Numbered from the stretch's first letter, positions 23,736-32,700 are shown. The stretch: 64,000 nucleotides of DNA from Oscillospiraceae bacterium (GCA_022793675.1 JAAWDH010000010.1:1-64000), one strand, 5' to 3'. Notes: a model not told the origin generated them from the letters alone. Made by a program: numbers and translations.

Positions 23736-23849
23736 CCCCGTACTCCATCGACAGAACCGACGCAGTAGACGGTTATGGCTGTGCTGACACATACCCTGGC
23801 GACGAAAAGTCTTTGCGGAGCTTTCTTCAGAAAGCGACTCGTACTCCCC
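23736..23849 (+). repeat. Second, half copy of the element in tandem
   Basis: Starting near CGACGCAGTAGACGGTTATG, it runs through ACATACCCTGGCGACGAAAA to TTCAGAAAGCGACTCGTACT. It is the right half only and ends directly at the -35 box of the polysaccharide promoter. Apart from the two copies and the terminator, bases 23447-23933 hold only this promoter and a short leader. Confidence 0.85.
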
Positions 23850-23878
23850 TTGACCTTTTGAGGAAAATTTGGTATAAT
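23850..23878 (+). promoter_or_regulatory. Sigma-A promoter of the surface-polymer operon
   Basis: TTGACC and TATAAT are spaced by 17 bases. The -35 follows the repeat end GTACTCCCC without a gap. It is the only strong promoter seen for the seven genes 23934-31433. Confidence 0.85.
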
Positions 23879-23933
23879 AGTCGTATATATTGTAAGCGCA
23901 TCGGAATCTGATACGCCCAGTGAGGTTAAAAAT

Positions 23934-24746
23934 ATGGATTTTTCCGTTCTGATGTCAATCTATCAGAAAGAAAACCCCGATTTCCTTCGGGAAAGTTTGC
24001 AGAGCATAGCTGGCCAGACCTGCCCGCCTGCCGAAATTATCATGGTGGAAGACGGGCCGCTGACGCCGGCGCTTTATGCAGTATTGGACGAGTTCCAAAC
24101 CGTGCTGCCGCAGATGCGCCGCCTCCCCCAGGCCCAGAACCAAGGGCTTGGCAAGGCGCTGAATATCGGCCTTGCCGCTTGCAGCTTCCCGCTGGTGGCA
24201 CGGATGGACACAGACGACATCGCGCTCCCTCATCGCTTTGAGCAGCAGACCGCGGCTTTCGCAGCCGACCCCGCGCTTGCCCTCTGCGGCAGCCATGCCA
24301 TCGAATTTTCAGGTACGCCTGAGCAGGTCATTTCCCGCAAACAGGTCCCGCTCTCCAATGAAGAGATCCGCCGCTACGCCCGCCGCCGCAACCCTTTTAA
24401 CCACCCGACTGTCATGTTCAAAAAACAGGCCGTGCTGGACGCCGGCGGCTATCAGCACGCAATGTGGTTTGAAGACTACTACCTCTGGGCAAGAATGCTG
24501 GCAAACGGCGCCAGGGCCGCCAATATCGACGACTACCTGCTTTACTTCCGGGCCGGCGGCGATATGTACAAACGCCGGGGCGGCATCCGCTATGTCAGAA
24601 GCGCCCTATCGGTCAAATGGAAAATCTACCGGCTGGGCGTATCGGGGCTTGGGGACTTTATCTGTTCCGGCGGCGCGCATATTGTAGTGGGGCTGATGCC
24701 CAACGGGCTGCGCAAACGGTTTTACGGAAAATTCCTGCGCAAATAA
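23934..24746 (+). CDS. Family 2 glycosyltransferase
   Basis: The 270-residue GT-A fold enzyme starts MDFSVLMSIYQKENPDFL and shows the nucleotide-sugar acidic motif RMDTDD around residue 92, VEDGPLT, the NHPTVMFKKQ segment and the acceptor motif FEDYYLWARM. It has no N-terminal membrane helix. It should transfer a sugar from a nucleotide donor to a lipid-linked intermediate. It is the first gene of the surface-polymer operon. Donor and acceptor cannot be told from sequence. Confidence 0.9.
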   Translation: MDFSVLMSIYQKENPDFLRESLQSIAGQTCPPAEIIMVEDGPLTPALYAVLDEFQTVLPQMRRLPQAQNQGLGKALNIGLAACSFPLVARMDTDDIALPHRFEQQTAAFAADPALALCGSHAIEFSGTPEQVISRKQVPLSNEEIRRYARRRNPFNHPTVMFKKQAVLDAGGYQHAMWFEDYYLWARMLANGARAANIDDYLLYFRAGGDMYKRRGGIRYVRSALSVKWKIYRLGVSGLGDFICSGGAHIVVGLMPNGLRKRFYGKFLRK

Positions 24747-24797
24747 ATGCTAATTTTGGGAGGGTTTCCCTCCTTTTCGGAAGGGTGAAGGCTGCAA

Positions 24798-25952
24798 ATG
24801 AAAAAAGAGCAGCTGAAAAAGCTGACAGGGCTTCTGTCCTTTATCAACCGGCTGATCCCCAAAAGCCGGAAAAAGATCGTCTTTTACAGCAATATGGGCT
24901 TTCGGGACAACGTCCGGGCGGTCTACGACTACCTGGTAAGCTGCCCAGGAGGCCGTTATAAGGTTATCTGCGCCGTCAACGATTGGAAGGATTTCAAAGG
25001 GAAGGGCCATCCCCGCTATGTGCGTTTTGTCAGCCCGCTGCGGGGGGTGTGGCATTTTTTCACCAGCCGCTACTTTTTCTATTCCTTCGGCAAATACCCA
25101 ATAAAACCCGCTAAAAACCAGATGGTGGTCAACCTGTGGCACGGGTCGCCATTAAAGAAAATCGGCAATTACCTAAATGACGAAGACCAGAACTTTTTCA
25201 CCATCCTACTCGCGGCGTCTGAATTTTTTGCGCCAATCATGCAGAAAGCTTTCAACTGCCGCCCAGAGCAGGTTGTGGTCTGCGGCCATCCCCGCAACGA
25301 CGCTTTGTTCCAGCCCGGCGACGCACTGCAGCGCCTGAAAGTGGACGGCAGCTTCAAACGGCTGATCCTATGGATGCCTACCTTCCGCCAATCCACCTTT
25401 TTGGGCAATATGGACGTAAAGGCCTCCCCTTCTGGCGGTACCGGCCTGCCTATTTTGGGAAGCCGGGCGGAAATGGCCCGCATCAACGACCAGCTCGCCC
25501 AATCCAACACGCTGATGCTCGCCAAAATCCACCCTGCCCAGGACCTCAGCCAGATTGACACCGAAGGGTTCCCCAATATCCGTATCGTCACCAACGCCGA
25601 GATGCAGCAGACTGGCTGCAACCTCTATGCCCTTTTGGGGTCGGCCGACGGGCTGGTCACCGATTATTCGTCGGTCTATTTCGATTTTTTGCTGCTGAAC
25701 CGGCCGATCGCCTTCACAGTTGACGATATCGAAGAATACACCGCCAACCGCGGCTTTGTCGTCGACGACCCCTATCCGCTGATGCCGGGGCGGTTTATCA
25801 AAACCCCTGAAGACTTCTCCCGCTTTATCGGCGACGTGGTCACCGGCAGCGACAGCTTTGCCGCCCAGCGCAAAAAGGTGGGGGAGCTGGCCAACCGCTA
25901 CCGCGACGGCATGGACTGCAAACGGGTGTTAGAGCTTGTTGGCATCCTATAA
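24798..25952 (+). CDS. CDP-glycerol:glycerophosphotransferase (TagB/TagF family)
   Basis: The 384-residue protein has the TagF-type pattern: VVNLWHGSPLKKIG (catalytic-type WHG), CGHPRNDAL, LWMPTFRQS and VTDYSSVYFDFLLL. It transfers glycerol phosphate from CDP-glycerol to a polymer, priming or extending a phosphoglycerol chain. It is shorter than full TagF polymerases (around 740 residues), closer to a TagB-type primase or single-residue transferase. The adjacent tagD makes its CDP-glycerol donor, which strongly supports this role. The ribosome site is weak (GGAAGGGTGAAGG). Confidence 0.9.
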   Translation: MKKEQLKKLTGLLSFINRLIPKSRKKIVFYSNMGFRDNVRAVYDYLVSCPGGRYKVICAVNDWKDFKGKGHPRYVRFVSPLRGVWHFFTSRYFFYSFGKYPIKPAKNQMVVNLWHGSPLKKIGNYLNDEDQNFFTILLAASEFFAPIMQKAFNCRPEQVVVCGHPRNDALFQPGDALQRLKVDGSFKRLILWMPTFRQSTFLGNMDVKASPSGGTGLPILGSRAEMARINDQLAQSNTLMLAKIHPAQDLSQIDTEGFPNIRIVTNAEMQQTGCNLYALLGSADGLVTDYSSVYFDFLLLNRPIAFTVDDIEEYTANRGFVVDDPYPLMPGRFIKTPEDFSRFIGDVVTGSDSFAAQRKKVGELANRYRDGMDCKRVLELVGIL

Positions 25953-25982
25953 ACCGCCGTTTCCCAAAAAAGGAGTTTGATT

Positions 25983-26378
25983 ATGCGAAAAGTGATTACC
26001 TACGGCACCTTTGACCTGCTGCATTACGGCCACATCAACCTGCTGCGCCGGGCAAAAGAGATGGGGGACTACCTGATTGTCGCCCTTTCCACCGACGAGT
26101 TCAACCGCAGCAAAGGCAAGGAGTGCTATTTCCCTTATGAAAAGCGCAGGGCGCTCCTGGAGTCCATCCGTTATATCGACTTGGTCATCCCTGAAACCTG
26201 CTGGGAGCAGAAGCGGGAGGATGTCCAGGAATTCAAGGTGGACGTTTTCGTCATGGGCGACGACTGGGCGGGGAAATTCGACTTTTTGAAGGATCTGTGC
26301 GAAGTGATCTATCTGCCGCGCACGCCGGAAATCTCAACCACCAAAATCAAACAGGACCTTTTTTCTACGGAGCAGTGA
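25983..26378 (+). CDS. tagD: Glycerol-3-phosphate cytidylyltransferase
   Basis: The 131-residue enzyme makes CDP-glycerol from CTP and glycerol-3-phosphate. It shows YGTFDLLHYGHINLLRRAK with the HxGH motif, and the RTPEISTTKIK signature. Start ATG 25983 follows AAAAGGAG. Its position between the TagF-like gene and a glycosyltransferase marks the pathway as a teichoic-acid-like or phosphoglycerol-decorated polymer. Confidence 0.96.
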   Translation: MRKVITYGTFDLLHYGHINLLRRAKEMGDYLIVALSTDEFNRSKGKECYFPYEKRRALLESIRYIDLVIPETCWEQKREDVQEFKVDVFVMGDDWAGKFDFLKDLCEVIYLPRTPEISTTKIKQDLFSTEQ

Positions 26379-26383
26379 CGCCA

Positions 26384-27511
26384 ATGAAAAAAATAAAATT
26401 GCTGATGGGCACGGTAGGCAAGGGCAAGGGCGGCACCCCGACCTATGCGGTGCGGCTTTTCTCCATGCTGGACAAGGAAAAATTTGAGGTGACTTTCCTC
26501 TCCAACACCCCCCATCCCTATTACGAAGAGGAAATCCTCGCGGGCGGCGGCCGGATTGCAGCCATCCCTTCCCGCAGCAGCCATCCCCTCGCCCACCGCA
26601 GGGCCCTCCGCCAGGCGCTGGCCGAGGGGTTCGACATCTGCCATATCCATCTGGTTTCGGCAAGCAATATCGACGCGGTGGAAGAGGCTGTCCGGGCAAA
26701 AGTGCCGTTCATACTCGCCCACAGCCACTGCGCGGCCTGCGAGGGGAACACTGCGGCAAAACTGATGCACAAATACAATCTGCCAAGGCTTCGGAAGCTC
26801 CCGATTGCCCGCCTGGCCTGCTCCAAATCCGCCGGCAGCTACCTTTTCCTGGACGCGCCGGCAACAGTCGTCCCCAACGCCATTGACCTTGCCCGTTTCG
26901 CCTATAGGGAGGCTGACCGGGCCGCTTTCCGGAAAAAATGGGGATTGGAGGGCTGTTTCGTCATCGGCCACGTCGGACGGCTCGTGCCGATCAAGAACCA
27001 GGTTTTCCTGATGGAAACCTTTGTTGAAGTCAAGAAGCGGGAGCCGGCGGCGAGGCTGGTTTTCGCCGGCGACGGCCCTGACGAAGGGATGCTCCGGCAA
27101 AGGGCCGCCGAGTTGGGGATTGAAAACGAAACCCTCTTTCTCGGCAACGTCCCCGACCCCGAAACGGTATTCAACGGCATCGACTGCTTTGTGCTCTGTT
27201 CGCTGAAAGAGGGGTTCGGCATGGTGGTGATTGAAGCCGCCGCTTCCGGGCTGCCCTGCTTTGCCGCCGACACGGCAGCGCCGGAGGTCTATGCGCTGCC
27301 GTCTATCCAAGCCTTCTCGCTGTCGGACAGCAAAACAAAACTCGCCGGGCGGCTGCTCGCCTGCCGCGGGCTGCCCAGGGCCTCCCAAGGGGACGCGCTC
27401 CGGGCTGCAGGGTTTGAGGCGGCAGACCAGGCAAAAAAGATGGAGGAGCGCTATCTTGCGGGGCTGAAGGCCGCCGGATACCGCTTTCCCGCAGAGGAGG
27501 AAGAGGGATGA
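26384..27511 (+). CDS. Family 4 (GT-B) glycosyltransferase
   Basis: The 375-residue enzyme starts at 26384, six bases after tagD; an in-frame extension to 26297 overlaps tagD and is rejected. It has the N-terminal glycine-rich loop GTVGKGKGGTPTYA, and in the C-terminal domain GHVGRLVPIKNQ, VFAGDGPDEG and the EX7E-type KEGFGMVVIEAAASGLP. It transfers a sugar, retaining configuration. Its stop overlaps the polymerase gene start by four bases. Confidence 0.92.
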   Translation: MKKIKLLMGTVGKGKGGTPTYAVRLFSMLDKEKFEVTFLSNTPHPYYEEEILAGGGRIAAIPSRSSHPLAHRRALRQALAEGFDICHIHLVSASNIDAVEEAVRAKVPFILAHSHCAACEGNTAAKLMHKYNLPRLRKLPIARLACSKSAGSYLFLDAPATVVPNAIDLARFAYREADRAAFRKKWGLEGCFVIGHVGRLVPIKNQVFLMETFVEVKKREPAARLVFAGDGPDEGMLRQRAAELGIENETLFLGNVPDPETVFNGIDCFVLCSLKEGFGMVVIEAAASGLPCFAADTAAPEVYALPSIQAFSLSDSKTKLAGRLLACRGLPRASQGDALRAAGFEAADQAKKMEERYLAGLKAAGYRFPAEEEEG

Positions 27512-29082
27512 AGCCCAAAGAACGTTTGCTGAAAATCTGCGACGTCCTGTTCGGATATGAGCTGTTCCGGACGGTGGCGCTGGTGATGGTCATGCTGCGC
27601 AGCTGCGCGCTGCTCAACCCGATTATCGGACCGTTTGTCAAACTGACCGTCGTCTGGGCGGTACTGATTTTAGCAAAGGACCTGTTTACCGAGCAGCTGC
27701 TTTTCAAAAACCGGTTCCGGCTGGTGCTATACCTGTTTATGATTTCCTACGGCGTCACAACGCTTCTCAACCGCAGCGAGCATTTCGCCCGCAATATCGC
27801 TATTTTAGGCTATCTGGCGGTCAGTATGCTGGTGCTTTACGCCTATAACCCCAAAAAGCCGGCCGGACGGGTCAAAACCGAGCTGCTGCGTTTTTCCCAT
27901 GTGTTCCTGTTTGTCGCTTTTTTCGGCCAGTTTTTAAGCCTGCTGGGCTTTTTCCTCAACATCAATTTCAGCTACCAGATGGACGGTTACCCTTATTATT
28001 TCGGCATTGTTGAAGGGCGGCTCTGGGGCTTTTTCTCCAACCCCAACTCCGGCAGCCTTTACGCACTGATCTGCCTGATGCTGACAGTGCTCTGCAAACT
28101 GATCCAGAAAAGCGCCGCGCCAAAATTCCTGCGGGTCTTCTATTGGGTAAACCTTGTTGTACAAGCGCTGGTGTTTTTCTTATGCAACTCCCGGGCAAAC
28201 CTTCTGGTGGCCTGCTTCTTCATCGCCCTCTATATCCTTATGTCCAGGCTGCCGGACCTTATCGAAAGCTGGCCGGACAAAAAAGCGCGGCTGGAGAAGC
28301 TCCGCGGGACGGCGGTGCTCTGCATCATGCTGCCGCTGGCGCTGCTGGGGGCGGACGCCTACGCCGGCAAGATCCTGCCTAGCTTTGTCATCCAGAACTC
28401 TGCGATTTCCGACCAGCTCACCGAAGGGCTGGACAGCTATGTCGGCGGGGTCAGCTCCATCGCCAGCGTCGCCGACAGCGAAGACTTGGAACGCAGCGAT
28501 TACGGCTCCAAACTGGGCGGCCGTTATTTCCTGTGGCAAGCCGGCACAGAGATTGTCAAGCACAGCCCGTTATTTGGCGTCGGCAATGAAAACGTTGTCG
28601 ACCATGCCTACCGGTACGCTGCCCGCTATTTCACCAATTACGGCGCTAATGTCTATCTCCCCGGCATCGAAGGGGCGGGGATGCATAACCTCCTATTCCA
28701 GCTGGCGGCGGCCTCTGGGCTTGTGGGGTTGGGGATTTTCGTCGTCTTCCTCTTTATGTTGCTCATCCGCATGGCGCGCTATTATATCTGGATGGTCAAA
28801 AATAACCGCATCAACCAGGTCGCTGTGGCCTGCGGCTGCATCCTCGTCTCCATCCTGCTGCGCACAATGCTTGATTCCGGCATCGTCTACGGCCTGCTGG
28901 AACAGGGCGTGGTGTTCTGGAGCCTTGCAGGCGTGTTCGTCTATTTCTCGGATGTGGAGTATAAAGGGAAAAAGCCGCTGGGGGCAAGGCTGCTCAACAA
29001 GGCCGACCGAGCAGAGCTGTTCCGCTTCCGCCCGGCCTTTAGGCTGAAGCCCCAGGCGAAAAAATCCCAGAGGGGGGCCTGA
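27508..29082 (+). CDS. O-antigen ligase/polymerase-like (Wzy/WaaL) membrane protein
   Basis: The 524-residue protein has about ten hydrophobic helices with a long extracytoplasmic loop (residues about 280-400) that includes GRYFLWQAGTEIVKHSPLFG, NENVVDHAY and GIEGAGMHNLLFQLAAA, the Wzy_C-type region. It probably joins lipid-linked repeat units outside the membrane. Conservation in this family is low, so the call rests on topology, the loop motif and its place between glycosyltransferases and a flippase. It overlaps the preceding gene by ATGA. Confidence 0.82.
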   Translation: MKPKERLLKICDVLFGYELFRTVALVMVMLRSCALLNPIIGPFVKLTVVWAVLILAKDLFTEQLLFKNRFRLVLYLFMISYGVTTLLNRSEHFARNIAILGYLAVSMLVLYAYNPKKPAGRVKTELLRFSHVFLFVAFFGQFLSLLGFFLNINFSYQMDGYPYYFGIVEGRLWGFFSNPNSGSLYALICLMLTVLCKLIQKSAAPKFLRVFYWVNLVVQALVFFLCNSRANLLVACFFIALYILMSRLPDLIESWPDKKARLEKLRGTAVLCIMLPLALLGADAYAGKILPSFVIQNSAISDQLTEGLDSYVGGVSSIASVADSEDLERSDYGSKLGGRYFLWQAGTEIVKHSPLFGVGNENVVDHAYRYAARYFTNYGANVYLPGIEGAGMHNLLFQLAAASGLVGLGIFVVFLFMLLIRMARYYIWMVKNNRINQVAVACGCILVSILLRTMLDSGIVYGLLEQGVVFWSLAGVFVYFSDVEYKGKKPLGARLLNKADRAELFRFRPAFRLKPQAKKSQRGA

Positions 29083-29084
29083 AG

Positions 29085-29903
29085 ATGGAAGAAGAACGGA
29101 CGGCCGAAACGCTGGCAAAAATCCAGCAGACGGTACGGGAGATTTTCCTCGTTATTGATGAAACGGCCAAGAAGGCCGGTGTCCCCTACTACCTTTTTTA
29201 TGGGAGCGCTTTGGGGGCGGTGCGCCATCAGGGCTTTATCCCCTGGGACGACGACGGCGACATCGTGATGTTCCGGGAGGATTACGAACAGCTGCGGGCA
29301 TACTGGCTCGGCCATCCTGTAGAAGGATATTTTTTCCAGGACGAGCAAACCGATCCCGGCTATAACCTGCGTATCACCAAAATACGCAAAGACAACACCG
29401 CCTTTGTCGAGCCGTCAGTCAAAGACCGCCATATGCACCACGGCTTTTTCGTCGATATTTTCGTGCTGGACGATTACGTCAAAAACGGGTTCCTGCGGCG
29501 GGTTGGGGAGCTTATTTCGCTGTGCGATTTCAACGCCGTACGGGGCTACTGCCCGCCTTCCGGGTTGGCGAAGGCAGTCTATTCGGTGACCAACCGCCTG
29601 TTCAAGGGGCGGGGGCTGTGTAAATTCTGGTTCAAAAAAATCTACCCTAGGCTGAAAAAAGACCCCGCCCTCTGCACCGACCTCGCCAGCCCCAGCTTCC
29701 GCAAAAGCTATAACTACCGCCGAGAATGGTTCGGAAAACCCCGGTATGTCAAATTTGACCAGTACCTGCTGCCCATCCCACAGAACGCCGAGGCGACGCT
29801 GACAGAGGGTTACGGCGACTTTATGACCCCGCCGCCGCCTGAACAGCAGCAGGGCCACCACCATTTCTTTAAGCTCTCCTTTACCGAGGGATACCAGCCG
29901 TAA
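29085..29903 (+). CDS. LicD-family nucleotidyl/phosphotransferase
   Basis: The 272-residue protein carries the LicD/fukutin signature YLFYGSALGAVRHQGFIPWD, followed by DDGDIVMFREDY, and later FVDIFVLDDY. LicD proteins transfer phosphocholine or related phospho-substituents to surface polysaccharides. It starts three bases after the polymerase stop, so it is coupled. Together with TagD and the TagF-like enzyme it implies a phosphodiester-substituted polymer. The transferred group is unknown; no choline uptake or activation genes are seen here. Confidence 0.92.
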   Translation: MEEERTAETLAKIQQTVREIFLVIDETAKKAGVPYYLFYGSALGAVRHQGFIPWDDDGDIVMFREDYEQLRAYWLGHPVEGYFFQDEQTDPGYNLRITKIRKDNTAFVEPSVKDRHMHHGFFVDIFVLDDYVKNGFLRRVGELISLCDFNAVRGYCPPSGLAKAVYSVTNRLFKGRGLCKFWFKKIYPRLKKDPALCTDLASPSFRKSYNYRREWFGKPRYVKFDQYLLPIPQNAEATLTEGYGDFMTPPPPEQQQGHHHFFKLSFTEGYQP

Positions 29904-29912
29904 ACTGCTAGT

Positions 29913-29945
29913 CAGACGCCGCAAAGCTGCGGCAGCAGGCGTCTG
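29913..29945 (+). other. Hairpin between licD and the flippase gene
   Basis: CAGACGCC pairs with GGCGTCTG and encloses a second stem CCGCA/TGCGG. No T-run follows, so it is more likely to stabilise mRNA or modulate downstream expression than to terminate. Confidence 0.5.
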
Positions 29946-29981
29946 CGCGCCATCTGATTGCCGCAGCGAGGTGAAAGAACA

Positions 29982-31433
29982 TTGGCCAAGTCGATTACGA
30001 CAAATTCGATTTATAATTTTATCCTAAAGGTTTTCCGGCTGATTGTGCCGGTGCTGGTGGGGCCGTACATCCAGCGTCTTTTTGACAAGGAGCTTTACGG
30101 CGTTTTCAACGACGCTAGTACCTGGCTGGAATTTGCGGTGATTTTCGGGGTATTCGGCATCTATACCTATGGCGTCCGCGAGGTCGCCAGCGTGCGCGAC
30201 AGCGCTGAAAAGTGCCAAAAGCTTTATTCCAGCCTCTTTTTCATCGGACTTGCCACCAACACCATTGTGCTGGCGGCTTATACTGGTATTATCTTCTTTT
30301 CGGTGCCTTCGCTGAACCGGGTGATTTACCTAGTGCTGGGCGGGAAGGTGTTCGCCAATATCTTTATGGTTGAGTGGCTCAACGAAGCCATTGAAAATTA
30401 CCGCTTCATCACGATAAAGACCATTGTGGTCCGGCTTTTGTATGTTATCGGCATTTTCGCCCTTATTAAGAAGCCGGACGACGTGGTCAAATACAGCGTC
30501 CTTATCGTGCTGACCGACCTTTTGAACAACCTGATAAGCTTTGTCTATGTAACCCGCAAGATCCCGATGAGGCTCCATGGGCTGGAATTCAAACGCCACA
30601 TCCCCGCCTTAATCAGCATCCTGATCATCTCCAACATCAACCTCCTTTATACCCAGCTTGACCGGATTATGCTGGGGCGGACGGACAAAGTAGCCATTAC
30701 AATCTTCAAAACGCCGCTGGACATCACCTATATGATTGGAAACCTGCTGGCCTCTATTGTACTGGTGGTCGTGCCGAGGCTGGCTTATTACAGCGCCGGC
30801 GACCGCAACGAAGATTTTATGACGCTTTTAAATAAAAGTTACCGTTCCTTTATGCTGGTGGTGTTCCCGGCCTGTATGGGGGTGGCCTGCCTAGCGCCGG
30901 AGATTATGTGGATTTACGGCGGCGGCAAATATGACGAGTCTATCCCAGTACTGGTTATTTTCGCAATCCGTACGATGGAAAGCGCCGTCTATACGATCTG
31001 CGCCAACCAAGTGCTCTATGTGCTGCACCAAGAACAGTTCCTGATCCGGGTACTGCTGGTTTTTGGGCTGCTCAACGCGATATTGGACGGCGCGTTTTTA
31101 GCGCTAGGGATTTTAACGCCGGTAACGGCGGTGCTGACGACGCTGTTTGCCGAGGTTTTGCTGATGGCGGTGATCTTTTGGTATATCCGCGTCAAACTGG
31201 GGCTGCCGATGCACTTTTTTGACAAGGCAAACGTCCGCTATCTGCTGCTTTCGCTCTCCTTCATCCCGATTGTGCTGGGGCTGCGGGCGCTGGGGACGGG
31301 CAACATCGGCACCGCGCTGCTGTCGGTACCGGTATGTATGCTGGTCTACTTTGGCGCGCTGCTGTTGCTGAAAGATGAAACGATGCTGTTTTTAAGCAAG
31401 AAACTCCTTGGGAAACTGGTACGCAGTAAGTAA
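29982..31433 (+). CDS. Polysaccharide flippase (Wzx/PST type, MOP superfamily)
   Basis: I start the 483-residue protein at TTG 29982, eight bases after GAGGTG; the upstream start at 29958 has no ribosome site. It has about 14 hydrophobic helices and opens MAKSITTNSIYNFILKVFRL, with LVGPYIQRLFDKELYGVFND. It should flip lipid-linked repeat units across the membrane before polymerisation by the Wzy-like protein. It is the last gene of the operon, and the operon thus contains assembly, transfer, flipping and polymerisation steps but no chain-length regulator or initiating sugar-phosphate transferase. Confidence 0.9.
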   Translation: MAKSITTNSIYNFILKVFRLIVPVLVGPYIQRLFDKELYGVFNDASTWLEFAVIFGVFGIYTYGVREVASVRDSAEKCQKLYSSLFFIGLATNTIVLAAYTGIIFFSVPSLNRVIYLVLGGKVFANIFMVEWLNEAIENYRFITIKTIVVRLLYVIGIFALIKKPDDVVKYSVLIVLTDLLNNLISFVYVTRKIPMRLHGLEFKRHIPALISILIISNINLLYTQLDRIMLGRTDKVAITIFKTPLDITYMIGNLLASIVLVVVPRLAYYSAGDRNEDFMTLLNKSYRSFMLVVFPACMGVACLAPEIMWIYGGGKYDESIPVLVIFAIRTMESAVYTICANQVLYVLHQEQFLIRVLLVFGLLNAILDGAFLALGILTPVTAVLTTLFAEVLLMAVIFWYIRVKLGLPMHFFDKANVRYLLLSLSFIPIVLGLRALGTGNIGTALLSVPVCMLVYFGALLLLKDETMLFLSKKLLGKLVRSK

Positions 31434-31521
31434 AACGCCCTGCTGTTTCTTGGCGCAAGGAATATTCCGGCCGCCGCCCGTCCATAATGGAAGCATACCA
31501 ATAGGGAAAGGGAGCGGTTTT

Positions 31522-31836
31522 ATGGCGATAGAGCTCACATCGGAGAATTTCCGCCAAAAGGTATCGGAGGCTGAAAAGCCGGTACTGGTGGATTTTTGGG
31601 CGGCATGGTGCCCGCCCTGCCGGGATTTTTCGGCGGCGATTTCTGAGGCGGCAGACGAGATTACCGTCTGCCGGGTCAACGTGGACGACGAGCCGGAGCT
31701 GGCGGCGGCCTTCCATGTCTCGACAGTACCCTCGGTGGCGCTGGTCAAGGGCGGAAAGGTCGTAAGCATGGTGGCGGGGGCCTGCCCTAAGGAGCAGCTG
31801 CAGCAAATGGTGGGCAGCGCCCTGCCCAAAAAATAA
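31522..31836 (+). CDS. Thioredoxin-like protein with CPPC active site
   Basis: The 104-residue thioredoxin fold has VLVDFWAAWCPPCRDFS as the active-site segment, DEPELAAAFHVSTVPSVAL with the cis-proline, and the usual C-terminal helix. The active site is CPPC in place of the canonical CGPC, which usually shifts redox potential. It starts at 31522 behind AAAGGGAG. It is convergent with the following minus-strand genes. No thioredoxin reductase lies in this window. Confidence 0.9.
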   Translation: MAIELTSENFRQKVSEAEKPVLVDFWAAWCPPCRDFSAAISEAADEITVCRVNVDDEPELAAAFHVSTVPSVALVKGGKVVSMVAGACPKEQLQQMVGSALPKK

Positions 31837-31842
31837 GAAACC

Positions 31843-31895
31843 AAAACCGTAAACCGCGCAGCCTATCCAAGACGCGCCGGGCTTACGGTTTTATT
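31843..31895. terminator. Bidirectional terminator between thioredoxin gene and convergent small genes
   Basis: AAAACCGTAA at 31843 faces TTACGGTTTT at 31883, followed by ATTTT on the plus strand; A/T flanks on both sides suit two convergent transcripts. Confidence 0.7.
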
Positions 31896-32210
31896 TTACA
31901 GCATCAGCCATATCAGCGCCATCATCAGCGACGGGTCGGCCTTTTCCTGCGAAAGCAGCAGCAGGAGGAGCAGCAGGATCATCCTATCGTTATCCTGGAA
32001 CAGGCTGGTAAGCGGCGTCTGTGCAGCGGGCGGGCTGCCAGGCGGCGGGGCCTCTGGCCTGCCGTTGTTTGGGGCCAGGGCAGGCTCCCCTCGGGGCAGT
32101 CCCCCTTGCTCCATACGCTGGCGCGCCCGCCGCTGCATTTCCCGCACCCGTTCCGCTGCGTCCTGCTGCATGGCCATAATCTCTGATGCCGTGTATCCAC
32201 TGTTTCTCAT
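31896..32210 (-). CDS. Small unknown protein with Leu-rich C-terminal helix
   Basis: The 104-residue protein starts at 32210, but no clear ribosome site is visible. An amphipathic charged N-terminal half (QDAAERVREMQRRARQRMEQ) is followed by a Pro-rich linker and a C-terminal hydrophobic run (DRMILLLLLLLL, then MMALIWLML). No domain is recognised. It lies downstream of two other small genes on the same strand, with which it forms a three-gene group. Confidence 0.55.
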   Translation of the reverse strand: MRNSGYTASEIMAMQQDAAERVREMQRRARQRMEQGGLPRGEPALAPNNGRPEAPPPGSPPAAQTPLTSLFQDNDRMILLLLLLLLSQEKADPSLMMALIWLML

Positions 32211-32265
32211 TTTTTAGTGACTTGCAAATTGGCCGCAAGAACCAATTCTCCTTTCTTGGCAACGT

Positions 32266-32700
32266 TTACTGCGGCTGTAGGCCGCCGTTTTGCAGCAAGG
32301 GCAGCAGCGAGAAAAGCTGCATCATCCGGATGGCGTCATCCACCCTGCTTCGGCGCTCCTCCCGCAGCAGCGGCTGCAGCGCCCGCAAAAGCCGGGAAGC
32401 TGGGGTTTCCTGGTTGGCGGCCTGCATCATCTGGGCAATCCGGAAAAGCATCCGCGGATCCATGCCGCCAAAGGGGTTTGCCGTCTGCCCGCCCCCAAGT
32501 GCCGCCAGCGCAGCGGTAAGTTCGCCCTGCGCCGGCGGGGCGGCCTGCTGCACTGGCGGCGGGCTTGCCGGCTGTTGGGGAGCGGCAGCGCCCTGCTGCC
32601 CCAGCCCCAGCATCTGCGCCGCGCTTTGCAGCTGCGCCATCCCTTCCGGGCTGCTTAAAAACCCCGTCAGCTGCTCCAAAAGCCCATCTGTTTCCGCCAC
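32266..32700 (-). CDS. Small unknown Ala/Gln/Pro-rich protein
   Basis: The 144-residue protein has an N-terminal helix (DGLLEQLTGFLSSPEGMAQL), a Pro/Ala/Gln linker (residues about 38-60) and a conserved-looking C-terminal helical part with PLLREERRSRVDDAIRMMQL and FSLLPLLQNGG. The ATG at 32700 has GGGAGGAGAGGCGCT upstream. No family is recognised. It seems to be a soluble helical protein in a three-gene cluster. Confidence 0.65.
   Translation of the reverse strand: MAETDGLLEQLTGFLSSPEGMAQLQSAAQMLGLGQQGAAAPQQPASPPPVQQAAPPAQGELTAALAALGGGQTANPFGGMDPRMLFRIAQMMQAANQETPASRLLRALQPLLREERRSRVDDAIRMMQLFSLLPLLQNGGLQPQ

Noticed and set aside
26309-27388. Minus-strand 359-codon open frame opposite the GT4 gene
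   Set aside because: Antisense frame of a confident glycosyltransferase.
29958-29981. Longer flippase start
   Set aside because: No ribosome site there; TTG 29982 has GAGGTG at the right distance.
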